The notes: generated by a model from the letters alone, not told the origin. A DNA stretch of 64,000 bases from Celeribacter baekdonensis (GCF_003047105.1 NZ_CP028474.1:62001-126000); one strand, 5' to 3'. Positions 52,083 through 61,198 are shown, counted from the first letter of the stretch. Translations and numbers: made by a program.

Positions 52083-54038
52083 TCATCCGTGCTCCGCGAT
52101 GATAGCTCTCGTTGTCTGAACTGCCGAAGCAAGCGTTGTCCGGTCTGTGTTCGTGATACCTAGGCCCTCAACATCAAGCGACAGCTGGCCCTGGCCACCG
52201 CCGCTTGCAGCGACACGAGCCGCGCGGCCGCGGGCCTTCGCTGCGCTGACAGGGTCGGTTTTCGATACGTTGGGCGCATTCGGGCCGACGTCCCGCGGTC
52301 CCGCAGCCGCCCGCACCTCCTGCAGTTCTTGCTTCAGCCTAGCCACCGTCTCGCGGGTCTCGGACATCTGCCGATCCCGCCTCAGTTTGTCCTCGTCTGG
52401 ATATGGGAAGCTTCCCGATTGACCGGCGTGCAGAATCTGCAATGCCGGATCCTCAAAATACTTCACCCTTCTCCCGCGGATGGGCATCTGCGCGTCGATC
52501 ACGAGAATGACCTCGTCGAGGTCCATGCGTCGGGCCTCATCCTCGGTCAGGAGCGGGGTATCTTCTGTCCTCTCCGAGACGCTGCGCCCTTCGAATGGAT
52601 TGCGTCCAACAGCACGGGAGCGGGTCACCACACGCTTGGTGGTCTTGCCGACAGCCTGGCTCAATTCCTCGATGGTCTTCTGCTCGGATGGGGTGAGGTA
52701 GAGCTTTACCCCGGCGCCGCCCTGCAGCGACCTGCGGGTGTTTTCACCATAGATCTCGTCCAGCGCCGGGATCGTCTGGGTCACGATGGCGAGGTTGCCG
52801 CCGAAGGAGCGCAGCGTCTTTATGCTTTCGGCGACGATTGGCATTTTCCCGAGCCGGTCAAACTCGTCGAGCATGATCATCACCGGCCAGGGCTCGTCAT
52901 CGCCGGGTTCCTGTGCTTGCAGCGAGGCGATCAGGTCCGAGAAGAAGAGGCGGATCAGCGGGGCAAGCGGGCGGATCATCTCGGATTCGACCGCAAGATA
53001 GATCGCATGTGGGCGGCGGCGGATATCCCGGAAGGAAAAGTCAGAGGTCGCGGTGGCCGCGTCGATCGCGCGGTTGTCCCAGGTGTCGAGACCCGATGTC
53101 ATGAGAAGCGAGAGGTAGGAGGTGAGGGTGTCGTTGTTGGTCGAGGCCATACGCTCGAAGATCAGTTTGGCCGAGGTGTTCTTCACCTCCTGCGAACGCT
53201 TCAGATATTCCTTCTGCTTGTCGCCCCCCGAGGCGGTGATGCGGTAGATCTCGCCGATGGTCGGCACGCCGCGCTCGAAAGCCAGAAGACCGGCCGCCAC
53301 GAACAAGTCGATACCGCCTGCGAGAAGGCCGCTCAGCTTTTCGTTGTCGGTCTGCAGGAAGAGCTTCGCGGTGAGTTTAAGCTCCATCTGCTGCCGGTCG
53401 GGGTTGGTCATGGCAGCAATGCGCGCCAGCGGATTATAGCGATGTGTTGGTCGGTCCCAGTCGGTCGGCGCGAAGCGGAAAACCTTGTCCCCCATGCTGG
53501 CGCGGAAGCGCGAGGTCTCGCGGAAGTTCTCGCCTTTCACGTCGAGCACCACGGCGGAGCCCTTGTAGGTCAGCAGGTTCGGGATCACGAACCCCACGCC
53601 CTTGCCCCGGCCCGTGGGCGCCACGATCAGCGCGTGGGGGAAGGTTTTTGAGACTAGGAACGGGCGCTTGGATTTCGGGGAGCCGAGCTTGCCCAGAAGG
53701 AAGCCGCCGCCGGGCTTGGCAAAGAAACCGTTCCTCTTCATCTCGCTGCGAGTCTGCCAATGCGTCGTCCCGAAGCGGGTCAATGCATCCCCCAGAAGCG
53801 TGACGCTCAGCATCAGCGATGCCAGACCGAAGCCGCCAAGTATGAGGTTCACCCAGAGGAAGTCTTTTGGTGCGGACTGAGACAGACCCCGATATTCGCG
53901 GGCAAGCAGGGTGACGTCGAAACGCGTGGGAGAAAGCCCATAGCGGAACATGACAAAGCCGGTCGCCACGACATAGCCCATGGCGAGACCGACCAGCACG
54001 AGGCTCAACACTCCTAGGGCAATCTTGCCTTTATCCAT
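52083..54038 (-). CDS. virD4: VirD4/TraG coupling protein
   Basis: 651 residues from ATG 54038 (AGAAGGGG upstream; ATG 54059 is also in frame). Two membrane helices (about 5-33 and 62-84), Walker A APTGRGKG (140-147), Walker B VMIMLDEFDRLGK, and TQTIPALDEIYGENTRRSL. It brings the relaxase-DNA complex to the VirB channel. It overlaps the relaxase gene by eight bases. Confidence 0.94.
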   Translation of the reverse strand: MDKGKIALGVLSLVLVGLAMGYVVATGFVMFRYGLSPTRFDVTLLAREYRGLSQSAPKDFLWVNLILGGFGLASLMLSVTLLGDALTRFGTTHWQTRSEMKRNGFFAKPGGGFLLGKLGSPKSKRPFLVSKTFPHALIVAPTGRGKGVGFVIPNLLTYKGSAVVLDVKGENFRETSRFRASMGDKVFRFAPTDWDRPTHRYNPLARIAAMTNPDRQQMELKLTAKLFLQTDNEKLSGLLAGGIDLFVAAGLLAFERGVPTIGEIYRITASGGDKQKEYLKRSQEVKNTSAKLIFERMASTNNDTLTSYLSLLMTSGLDTWDNRAIDAATATSDFSFRDIRRRPHAIYLAVESEMIRPLAPLIRLFFSDLIASLQAQEPGDDEPWPVMIMLDEFDRLGKMPIVAESIKTLRSFGGNLAIVTQTIPALDEIYGENTRRSLQGGAGVKLYLTPSEQKTIEELSQAVGKTTKRVVTRSRAVGRNPFEGRSVSERTEDTPLLTEDEARRMDLDEVILVIDAQMPIRGRRVKYFEDPALQILHAGQSGSFPYPDEDKLRRDRQMSETRETVARLKQELQEVRAAAGPRDVGPNAPNVSKTDPVSAAKARGRAARVAASGGGQGQLSLDVEGLGITNTDRTTLASAVQTTRAIIAEHG

Positions 54039-56379
54039 GGGTGATCCCCTTCTCACCATGTGCCGCGGCGTGGCGTGCGCGCTGCGCCTCTATCTGTTCT
54101 TCCGCCAATGCATCGAGAACGCGCTCCATGGCCGGGCCATGCGCAGTGACCTCGCTGCTCTGGAGATAGGTTCTAGCGAGTTCCAGCTGGCGGAGCGGAT
54201 CCTCAGTGAACTTATCGAGGACTTCTGCGTTTCCGGCCCGCAGCGCGTCGATTGCGTCGGGGCTTAGCCGTTCGTTGACCTGCCGGACGATGTCATGTCG
54301 CTCTGCCTCGGAGAGCGGGCCCTCGACGTCTGCGTTTCGCACAAAGGCCATGACGGTTGGCGCTGTCTCTTCCAGATACCGGCGCTCGGCGTAGTCTTGT
54401 CGCGCCTGGTCCTCGATCTCGAAACTGCGCTCGCTGATATAGGCACGCGACGCGCCGAGCGAACGAAGGTGGTTGATTTCGTCCTGGACGGCCTGCCCAA
54501 ACTCGTCATCCGGCATCTCCGTGCGATAGCGGGCGAGGGTACGGAGCTCTTCGGTAATCGGACCGAGATGATCCGAAGGATCCCGCAAGGCGAGGTCCAT
54601 GTCGCCAGCATGAAGTGTGCGGTCCTGTTCCGATACCGCATATTGCGGCGGCATTCGACTGTCAGTCATCTGTTCCCAAGCCATCGAGGCCAATTCGGCA
54701 TGCTGCGGAGATCTCTGCGCATAGGCGTCGAACGCAACGCGGGCCTCCTCCACCTCCACGGCGCCCGCCCGCCGCACCGAGGGGTCGTCGGAGAACGGAT
54801 GATCGAAATCCGTCCGACGGAACTGCGCCACCAGCGCCCTGAACGCCTGCCGCTCCGATGGGGCAAAGATGTCGGACCCGTCTTGCGCGAGATCACTCCT
54901 AGGTGTCGTCAACCGCTCACCAAGCGCTGCCTCAGCGTCATCCACCTCGTCGACCTCGGTTGGCGCGCGCAGGACGCGCACGTCAGTCAGAACATCGCCC
55001 AACCGAACATGCACGGCTTCCAGCCGGTCGAGCGCGTCTTCCCGGTCCGCAGATTTCTCCAGATCGAGGTCGCTTGCTTTGGCAATCCCCTGCAGATCCT
55101 GTGCCAGCCACTGGCGCTCCAATGCGGCATTGCCTGCCCCCTCCCGCAGGCGCGCGGCCACAGCCTCGGCATCGATGCCCGTGCCTTGCAACGCCTCGGC
55201 CAGCTTTGATGCCACCTCTCCATCGTCAATACGCGCGAGGTGTTCTTCACTTAAGTTCGGCCTTGCATAGATGCCGTCCCGGGATGGGGCATCGACCAGG
55301 GCGGCGGAGCGATCCCCGAGCGGGTTCAAATGCGCGACCGAGGCCAGAACGTCGGTCAGCTTGCGCTCGATCACCGGCCTCTCGGCCGCTGGCGCCCTGT
55401 CGATCGCCGCCTCGATCTGGCGAATGTTCTGAGAAAACTCGGTGATCAGCGTGTCGAACGCTGCTTCGTCTTGGGACATGTAGATGGCTCCGTCAGATTG
55501 AATCTGACCGCCACTGGCAAGGATGGTGCTGGCCCTCTCGAGCGCCTCGGACACGTCTTCGAAATTCGAACGGGACGCCTCCGCCGCGAGCCCGCGATAG
55601 ATCAAAGCGTTGTGCCGGACGGTTTCCAGAGCGGCCGCCAGGTCAGCACCGGTTCTCTGGCGCTCGACTGGGGGACGACCTTCGTCGCGGGCCTTGTAGA
55701 TTTCATCGATCTCGGCGCGGTAGGTCGTGACGCCGCGATCCAGACGACGCGTTGCCTCGAGCCGGATCCCGTGTCCTCTGGCCGCTTCGACCATCGCCTC
55801 GCGAAAGGCGTCGTAGTTGAAGTGATGATCCTTCCCGAGAAAGAACATTTCGCCATCCTTGCTGCGGCGGTTCAGAACGATATGCGCATGTGGATGCGCG
55901 CGATCTTGGTGTATTGCAGCAATATAGTCGAATTGCGAGCCCTCACCTTGAAAGAACTTCTCGCAGACGGCCTGGGTGATATCGCGCACCTCTTCACCAC
56001 TGGTCCCAACCGGGAATGCCATCAGCAGATGCGACGTATGGCCAAGCTTGGGGCTGTAGCGCTCGTTCCACTGGTTCTCGAACCGCCGCGCCACTCGGTT
56101 GATCTCGGCTTCCGAGAGCTGCTTCTTCCCGTCATGGGTGCCGCGGCTGTCGAGGATATGGGTCGACTTCGTCGTGAGATATGTGAGCTGCGCCCGTAGC
56201 TGCGCCCCGGTGTGGCAGCCCCCTTTCGAGATAGCCTTGAAGATCGCTGGCGAATAGCCGCGCGCGGCCCGGACCATCTGCGCGCCCTTGGAAAGCCCCT
56301 GCCAGGATCCCGAAACCCGGCTCCAGCCGCGGTCGAAAAGCGCCGGATCGATGCCACGGACCCGGTCACTCCGCGCCAT
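54031..56379 (-). CDS. virD2: VirD2-type (MobP-like) relaxase
   Basis: 782 residues from ATG 56379 (GAGAGG upstream). Motif I with Tyr67 (LTYLTTKSTHIL), motif II SHLLMAFPVGT and the metal-binding motif III HPHAHIVLNRR (H162, H164, H166) mark the N-terminal nickase (about 1-230). The 500-residue C-terminal part is acidic and helical, without a recognised domain, longer than in VirD2. It cuts oriT and is carried into the recipient bound to DNA. Overlaps the VirD1-like gene. Confidence 0.88.
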   Translation of the reverse strand: MARSDRVRGIDPALFDRGWSRVSGSWQGLSKGAQMVRAARGYSPAIFKAISKGGCHTGAQLRAQLTYLTTKSTHILDSRGTHDGKKQLSEAEINRVARRFENQWNERYSPKLGHTSHLLMAFPVGTSGEEVRDITQAVCEKFFQGEGSQFDYIAAIHQDRAHPHAHIVLNRRSKDGEMFFLGKDHHFNYDAFREAMVEAARGHGIRLEATRRLDRGVTTYRAEIDEIYKARDEGRPPVERQRTGADLAAALETVRHNALIYRGLAAEASRSNFEDVSEALERASTILASGGQIQSDGAIYMSQDEAAFDTLITEFSQNIRQIEAAIDRAPAAERPVIERKLTDVLASVAHLNPLGDRSAALVDAPSRDGIYARPNLSEEHLARIDDGEVASKLAEALQGTGIDAEAVAARLREGAGNAALERQWLAQDLQGIAKASDLDLEKSADREDALDRLEAVHVRLGDVLTDVRVLRAPTEVDEVDDAEAALGERLTTPRSDLAQDGSDIFAPSERQAFRALVAQFRRTDFDHPFSDDPSVRRAGAVEVEEARVAFDAYAQRSPQHAELASMAWEQMTDSRMPPQYAVSEQDRTLHAGDMDLALRDPSDHLGPITEELRTLARYRTEMPDDEFGQAVQDEINHLRSLGASRAYISERSFEIEDQARQDYAERRYLEETAPTVMAFVRNADVEGPLSEAERHDIVRQVNERLSPDAIDALRAGNAEVLDKFTEDPLRQLELARTYLQSSEVTAHGPAMERVLDALAEEQIEAQRARHAAAHGEKGITHG

Positions 56380-56953
56380 TCTCATCCCTCTCGGCGAGGC
56401 CCGCCAGGGCAGAGCTGATCTCAAGGTCCAGCAGGCTGCGCCGCGCACGCGACATCTCCTGGACCTGGTCGGCCAGATCGAAGACCAGACCCGCAAGGGC
56501 GCGGACGTCACGGTGACTTGAGGCCGGGTAGGACAGTCTCTCGCCCCGCACCTTGGCCTCGTTCAGACGTCGCGCGATCTGGTTCACGTTGTTGCCGACC
56601 CGGTTGAGCGCGGCGCCGAGGCTGCGCAACTCGTCACACATCTCGTCGTCGGGCAAGAAGACACCTTCGGCCGCCAGCATCAGGCGGCGCATGGCATCAG
56701 AGCGGTGCGCAATCCCGCGCCGCGACAGTGCCGCGTCGAACCGGCGCAGGTCGTCGTCCGAGACCCGGATCCCCACAACCCGCGATCGGCTGCCGTTCGC
56801 TGTCTGACGCTCATCCCGGTGGTTCACCACGTTGTAGATCGTCTTCAGGCTGACATCGTAGCGCGCGGCCAATGACGCCGCGGAGACGCCGTTCCGGCGC
56901 TCCTGGGCGATGGTCGATCGCTCGATCTCTGACAGTCTGCGGCGGCGGGACAT
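56366..56953 (-). CDS. VirD1/MobC-like relaxosome protein
   Basis: 195 residues from ATG 56953. A homeodomain-like helix-turn-helix (about 1-43: SEIERSTIAQERRNGVSAASL ... SLKTIYNVV, in part) is fused to a ribbon-helix-helix/MobC region (RVVGIRVSDDDLRRFDAALSRRG; VGNNVNQIARRLNEAKVRGE). The MobC/VirD1 type assists the relaxase at oriT. It faces the inverted-repeat spacer. Confidence 0.82.
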   Translation of the reverse strand: MSRRRRLSEIERSTIAQERRNGVSAASLAARYDVSLKTIYNVVNHRDERQTANGSRSRVVGIRVSDDDLRRFDAALSRRGIAHRSDAMRRLMLAAEGVFLPDDEMCDELRSLGAALNRVGNNVNQIARRLNEAKVRGERLSYPASSHRDVRALAGLVFDLADQVQEMSRARRSLLDLEISSALAGLAERDENGAE

Positions 56954-56997
56954 TTTGAAGTTAACGTTCCTATTTCTTGCCAACTTCGTACAAGCCC

Positions 56998-57184
56998 GCC
57001 GACTCCCAACGCAAGTGGAGTCGGCCATAAGGGATTGTACTCAATGTAGAAAATCGCCCTGCAGGGGCGATTTCCCGTCCTTTGTCAAATGGATCGCGCG
57101 CCGCGCTCATTGCACCACGCGATGCGGTCTCCGCATCGCGCATCGCGTCTTTTGCGCCCCGTCTCTTGCACCCCGCAAGACGGG
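56998..57184. other. putative oriT with four inverted repeats
   Basis: The 552-bp spacer 56954-57505 lies between divergent relaxosome and virC-like genes and holds four good dyads: GCCGACTCC/GGAGTCGGC (56998-57025), AAATCGCCC-TGCAG-GGGCGATTT (57051-57073), CGCGATGCGG-TCT-CCGCATCGCG (57118-57140) and CCCGTCTCTTGC/GCAAGACGGG with one bulge (57158-57184). Dyads next to a relaxase gene mark oriT; the CCCTG|C within the second could be the nick (inference). The rest to 57505 has many CGCAT/CCGTC words that may be overdrive-like sites. No gene seen. Confidence 0.65.
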
Positions 57185-57505
57185 TTCTGCCGCGCGCTGA
57201 CCGTCTCGCGTCACCCGCAGAACGCCATACGCGAGACTGCCTCCCGTCGTCTGGAGCGCGCTATCCGTCACCTGCATTCCGTCCGCAGCACATCGCCGAG
57301 CGCATCCCGACATTTGGAGGGTGTGCGGTGCCCCGCGACGAATGCTGACGGCGCCACGGCAGACGTCGCACGGTCATCGCATTACGCCACCCGCTGCATG
57401 CCAAACGCAGTTCGCATCCCGACTTCTGCTTGACCCCTCCGCCTCATGCGTTTAGCGACGCTTTTGCATTATCGTTGCGATTCACTATTTTTGCGGAGGA
57501 TCAGA

Positions 57506-58225
57506 ATGCCGAACGAAAATCTTGTGGTGATCGCAGCGATGGCCCGGAAAGGGGGCAGTGGAAAAACGACGCTTTCGCGCGCCTTGATCAGTGCCGCGAT
57601 CGCCGCCGGACGCAGAGTGATGTTGATCGACACGGACAGCACGAGAGTACTCGGGGCATGGCATGCTCGGGCGGAAGCCGGTGGGCTGAGTTCGCCGCTT
57701 CTCTGCTCGGCCACCGTCGAAAGCGTGGCGGGTGTCGAGGGTCAGATCGATCAGGTCTACATGGCAGGCACGGCAGACTTCATCTTCATCGATACCGCGG
57801 GGGTCGGTGCCGAATGGTCAGACGGCATCGCGGTGCTTGCGGACCACATTGTGACGCCCGTCATGCTGTCGACATCTGATTTCGATGTCGGAGCGCAGAC
57901 GGCTGATTGGTTTGAGAAACTGAAATCCCGTGTTGACGACCCCTCCAGCCTTCCGCGCCACCACGTCGTCCTGAACATGGTCGACCCGAAAACGACCCGT
58001 GCTGACGCCGCCCTGATTGAAGAAGCGCTCACCCGTTTCCCGGTGATTGAGACCGTCATGATGCGGCGGAACACTTACAAGGAGATGGACCAGAAGGGGC
58101 TTCTCCACGCCTTGGCACTGGAAAAGCAATCTGATCCAAACCCTCTGATGCGTCCACATGTACGTCATGTCGTCGAGGCGCTCGAGGAGGCGACGGACAT
58201 CCTCAACAACATTCTTGCTGCGTGA
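57506..58225 (+). CDS. virC1: VirC1/ParA-like ATPase
   Basis: 239 residues from ATG 57506, with GGAGGA at 57495-57500. The deviant Walker A KGGSGKTT (15-22), Walker A' IDTDS and the IFIDTAG motif define the ParA/MinD group. Placement beside oriT, before a ribbon-helix-helix protein, fits VirC1, which helps gather the relaxosome at the pole. A plain plasmid-partition ParA is the alternative. Confidence 0.8.
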   Translation: MPNENLVVIAAMARKGGSGKTTLSRALISAAIAAGRRVMLIDTDSTRVLGAWHARAEAGGLSSPLLCSATVESVAGVEGQIDQVYMAGTADFIFIDTAGVGAEWSDGIAVLADHIVTPVMLSTSDFDVGAQTADWFEKLKSRVDDPSSLPRHHVVLNMVDPKTTRADAALIEEALTRFPVIETVMMRRNTYKEMDQKGLLHALALEKQSDPNPLMRPHVRHVVEALEEATDILNNILAA

Positions 58226-58235
58226 GGACAGTCGA

Positions 58236-58877
58236 TTGCGCAAGAAGATCCCGACCATCACCAGGCCCGACCCAGCCTACGCCGCCACCCTGCAACAGGG
58301 TGACCGCGAGATTCCCGGGACGGAAGATGAGGCACAGGTCACAGCAACAAAGACAGGCACCCCAGCCACTGACGTTGACGCTGATCGGCACGAGTCAGAG
58401 CTTATGCCGGGAGGTACCGTGGCGCCGCACCAAGTCACCGCGGAAAGCTCTGACCCGCATACCAGCCTGAGAGCTCCCGTATCGGCGCGCGCATTGAGCC
58501 CGACCCGGAAGATCGACATCAGGGTCAACGCACTCGAACGACAGGAAGCAGCGCTGGAGACTTGTGGTGTTGAGCCAGCACATGTGGTGCGTGCCGCCCT
58601 GCGCCGTGCAGTCAAAGGCTGGCAACTGTCGCCGGTCTTCGCCCCAGTCGCTGAGGAGCGACGCACTCGAAACACGCAGTGGCAGGCCCGGACATCTCTG
58701 GCAGTAGATGCAGCCAGCCTGGGTGTCCTCCTCCGGGACCACGACCCCCTCGACGTCTTGAGTAAATGGGCTCTGATCCGCGGTCAGGTGGAACCACGCA
58801 TATGGGGCGAGATCGACAGAATCTTGGAAGAAATTGCTGTTCCCGCTGCATCGCCGCATGAGCAGCCCGGACCTTAA
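58236..58877 (+). CDS. virC2: VirC2-like ribbon-helix-helix DNA-binding protein
   Basis: 213 residues from a TTG at 58236 (GAGGACAG upstream); there is no ATG in reach. The N-terminal third is disordered and polar. The RHH core is TRKIDIRVNALERQEAALETCGVEPAHVVRAALRRAVKGW (about 115-155, cited in part across its two helices). VirC2 binds the overdrive next to the T-DNA border in Ti plasmids. It follows virC1 by ten bases. Confidence 0.72.
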   Translation: MRKKIPTITRPDPAYAATLQQGDREIPGTEDEAQVTATKTGTPATDVDADRHESELMPGGTVAPHQVTAESSDPHTSLRAPVSARALSPTRKIDIRVNALERQEAALETCGVEPAHVVRAALRRAVKGWQLSPVFAPVAEERRTRNTQWQARTSLAVDAASLGVLLRDHDPLDVLSKWALIRGQVEPRIWGEIDRILEEIAVPAASPHEQPGP

Positions 58878-59039
58878 GGAACCTATCTGAAAGGACAACT
58901 TTCACTTCGCCGGTGGATTTTTGCCCATACGCGGCCATTCGCCTTGAAGTTGCATAATGCCGCCATTAACACCGCCGAACAGATTTTTTTATGACCTCAT
59001 TGTTAAAGAGTTACGAGGTCCATTTTGGAGGAACGCATT

Positions 59040-59279
59040 ATGAACACGAAGCCCCGCCTGACTGGCGAACCGATCATGCGCATCCTCTGCAAGACATCTG
59101 AAAATCTGGTTGGCTACCTGTACCAATGGAACAATGGTGACGTGCAGCCTGCCTGGTTCGACGGCGCCATGGCGGACGTTCGCTATGAACCATTCTTTCA
59201 AGCGCCGGAACAAAACCCCGCCGATCCGAAGGCCCCCAGACCGCGTCAGCAAGGTCTGACGCACCTTGAAAAGGCATAG
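59040..59279 (+). CDS. small hypothetical protein
   Basis: 79 residues from ATG 59040 with GGAGG at 59027. Sequence ILCKTSENLVGYLYQWNNGDVQPAWFDG looks like a small beta-rich domain; the tail is Pro/Lys-rich. No family recognised. It is followed by a 120-bp gap with the Fic operator. Confidence 0.65.
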   Translation: MNTKPRLTGEPIMRILCKTSENLVGYLYQWNNGDVQPAWFDGAMADVRYEPFFQAPEQNPADPKAPRPRQQGLTHLEKA

Positions 59280-59372
59280 CTCAAGGCCTCGCGTCGTTTT
59301 GTGGGTCACCCCATCGCGCAGGTCCTTTGAGCGATAGAGTTGACTTCTATGCCTCAGAAGTGGTCTAGATGT

Positions 59373-59399
59373 GAGTTATAGAAAGGATGTCTATAACTC
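59373..59399 (+). promoter_or_regulatory. perfect palindrome abutting the Fic start codon
   Basis: GAGTTATAGA-aaggatg-TCTATAACTC: ten perfect pairs with a seven-base spacer, ending one base before the ATG at 59400. A second dyad ACTTCT/AGAAGT lies 5' to it, overlapping a possible -35 (TTGACT at 59340). Likely operator, probably for autoregulation by the winged-helix domain of the Fic protein. It could also hide the start in RNA structure. Confidence 0.7.
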
Positions 59400-60512
59400 A
59401 TGGCTTGGAACTGGACGCTGCCTGATTGGCCGGATTTCCGGTATGACGCCTCCGCTCTGGAGCCGTTTGAGCAGACGTTCCTGCTGTCGTCCGGAGAAAT
59501 CCTCGGCGCGGTCCATCATGTCAGCCAGCCGGAACGCGAGCAACTCCGCATCGAACTGCTCAGCGAGGAAGCGATGCAGACGAGCGCCATCGAGGGTGAA
59601 ATCCTCGATCGGCTCAGTGTGCAATCTTCGCTGCGCCGCCATCTGGGCCTCGATCCGGACAGCTACCCTGCCAAACCGCGCGAACAGGGCGTCGCGGAAA
59701 TGATGGTCGACGTCTATTCCAGTTTTGCAGAGCTGCTAACCCATGAGACACTGTACCGCTGGCATCGGATGCTCCTGTCCCATGACCGTCGGTTGGAAAC
59801 CATTGGGGCCTACCGACAACACGCCGAGGCGATGCAAATCGTTTCCGGCCGCCTTGACCGGCCCACGATCCATTTCGAAGCGCCGCCCTCGGAGCGGGTC
59901 ATGCCTGAGATGGAGCGATACGCGGATTGGTTCAACAAGACCGGTCCGGGGGGAGCAGAGCCGCTTCCAGCACTGACGCGCGCAGGGCTAAGCCACCTCT
60001 ATTTCGAGAGTATCCACCCATTCGAAGACGGCAACGGCCGCTTGGGTCGCGCCCTCGCTGAAAAGTCGCTGGCGCAGAACATTGGCCAGCCCACCCTCAT
60101 CTCGCTCGCCTTCACCATCGAGAAGGAGCGCAAGGGATACTACGATCAGCTTGAGCAGCATCAAAAAACGCTCGACGTGACCGATTGGCTCGTCTGGTTC
60201 GCAGAAGTTGTCTTGAAGGCCCAACAGGCAACACTCGACCGCGTAGGCTTCTTCATCAGCAAGGCACACTTCTACGATCGTCACAGAGACCACTTGAACG
60301 AACGCCAGGCCAAGGCCATCGCTCGAATGTTTCAGGAAGGCCCTGGCGGTTTCAAAGGCGGCCTCAGCGCCGACAACTATCTCAAGATCACCGGAACTTC
60401 ACGCGCAACCGCAACCCGCGATCTGCAGGATCTGGTCGAGAAAGGTGCGCTCAGCCGGACCGGTGAGCGACGGCATACGAGGTACTGGTTGAACCTAGAC
60501 CATATGGAGTAG
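59400..60512 (+). CDS. class II Fic-domain protein with winged helix
   Basis: 370 residues. The Fic motif HPFEDGNGRLGR is at 206-217 with catalytic His206. The N-terminal inhibitory helix motif T/SxxxE(G) is visible as TSAIEG (61-66), which in class II Fic proteins blocks ATP's gamma-phosphate. The C-terminus has a winged helix (ITGTSRATATRDLQDLVEKGAL). Family members transfer AMP to proteins such as topoisomerases. Toxin-like or regulatory role here; palindrome at the start suggests autoregulation. Confidence 0.9.
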   Translation: MAWNWTLPDWPDFRYDASALEPFEQTFLLSSGEILGAVHHVSQPEREQLRIELLSEEAMQTSAIEGEILDRLSVQSSLRRHLGLDPDSYPAKPREQGVAEMMVDVYSSFAELLTHETLYRWHRMLLSHDRRLETIGAYRQHAEAMQIVSGRLDRPTIHFEAPPSERVMPEMERYADWFNKTGPGGAEPLPALTRAGLSHLYFESIHPFEDGNGRLGRALAEKSLAQNIGQPTLISLAFTIEKERKGYYDQLEQHQKTLDVTDWLVWFAEVVLKAQQATLDRVGFFISKAHFYDRHRDHLNERQAKAIARMFQEGPGGFKGGLSADNYLKITGTSRATATRDLQDLVEKGALSRTGERRHTRYWLNLDHME

Positions 60513-60717
60513 CGCAAGCGACGATGACTTCATATTGGTATTTATTATCAATATGTTACCAAAATACGCATAATTCGTTTTATGTAATTTTTTTGCCCTA
60601 TTGATATTTGAATCGGGCTAGCTAAGAATCTGAAAAAACCAGCGCGATAAAATAGCTCCAAGTAGCGCTTTATTGAGAATGCTTCCCCGGATTCAGCCTG
60701 ATTGAGCTGCAACGAGC
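60513..60717. other. AT-rich spacer without a gene
   Basis: 205 bases, clearly AT-richer than both neighbours (runs such as TTATTATCAATATG and TTATGTAATTTTTTT). No reading frame with a ribosome site. It may mark the junction between two acquired blocks or hold the promoter of the next gene. Confidence 0.5.
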
Positions 60718-61173
60718 ATGACGATACAGGACGAAGGCCGCCTGAAGGCGGCATGGAACCAGAAGACAATCCCTGTCGCGCTTCGCCGTGACGGCAAGGG
60801 CGAACGGGTCAGGGTCCGCCTTCCTTATGCGGACGACAACTATGCCTGGCTCAGGAATGGCCGGCGCATCCGGCCAAGCTGGAACTCGGCACTGGGATGC
60901 TGGGAGAGTCCCAAGGCATGGTTCAATGACCTCGTGAACCGCTGTCTTCGCCGCTGGGGCCTGATCTATGTCATCCAACCCTACCGGGAGCAGGAGATCT
61001 GCGCTCCGGCCTGCATGAACGCCATCGGCCATGAGTGCCAGTGTTCCTGTATGGGGGCCAACCACGGCCAGGGCGACGATGGCGGCTGGTTCTCGACAAG
61101 CGAGGCCTTCGCGGCCCGATGGGGCGACCGTGAACTCGCCTGTCGTCTCATGACGGTCAGCTCTGAAAAGTAG
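60718..61173 (+). CDS. hypothetical protein with Cys-rich metal-site-like motif
   Basis: 151 residues, no signal. The C-terminal half has six candidate ligands in a tight block: C95, C99, C107, C109, C111, H116 (APACMNAIGHECQCSCMGANHG), resembling a zinc knuckle or Fe-S site. The N-terminal half has RVRVRLPYADDNYAWLRNG with a possible DNA- or nucleotide-binding beta sheet. No family named with confidence. It converges with the XRE gene, with a hairpin between. Confidence 0.72.
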   Translation: MTIQDEGRLKAAWNQKTIPVALRRDGKGERVRVRLPYADDNYAWLRNGRRIRPSWNSALGCWESPKAWFNDLVNRCLRRWGLIYVIQPYREQEICAPACMNAIGHECQCSCMGANHGQGDDGGWFSTSEAFAARWGDRELACRLMTVSSEK

Positions 61174-61198
61174 AGGCCCGGCCGATATGGCCAGGCCT
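61174..61198. terminator. hairpin between convergent genes
   Basis: AGGCCCGGCC, loop GATAT, GGCCAGGCCT: ten-base arms with one mismatch, directly after the stop of the Cys-rich gene. Likely bidirectional terminator; no clear T tract. Confidence 0.6.

Noticed and set aside
52329..53651. 440-codon open frame on the plus strand
   Set aside because: Antisense to virD4 with its Walker motifs; composition typical of a shadow frame.
54295..55209. 304-codon open frame opposite the relaxase
   Set aside because: Shadow of the relaxase C-terminus; no motif or start signal.
56954..57505. CRISPR array in the repeat-rich spacer
   Set aside because: The repeats are inverted and all different; there is no regular repeat-spacer unit and no cas gene.
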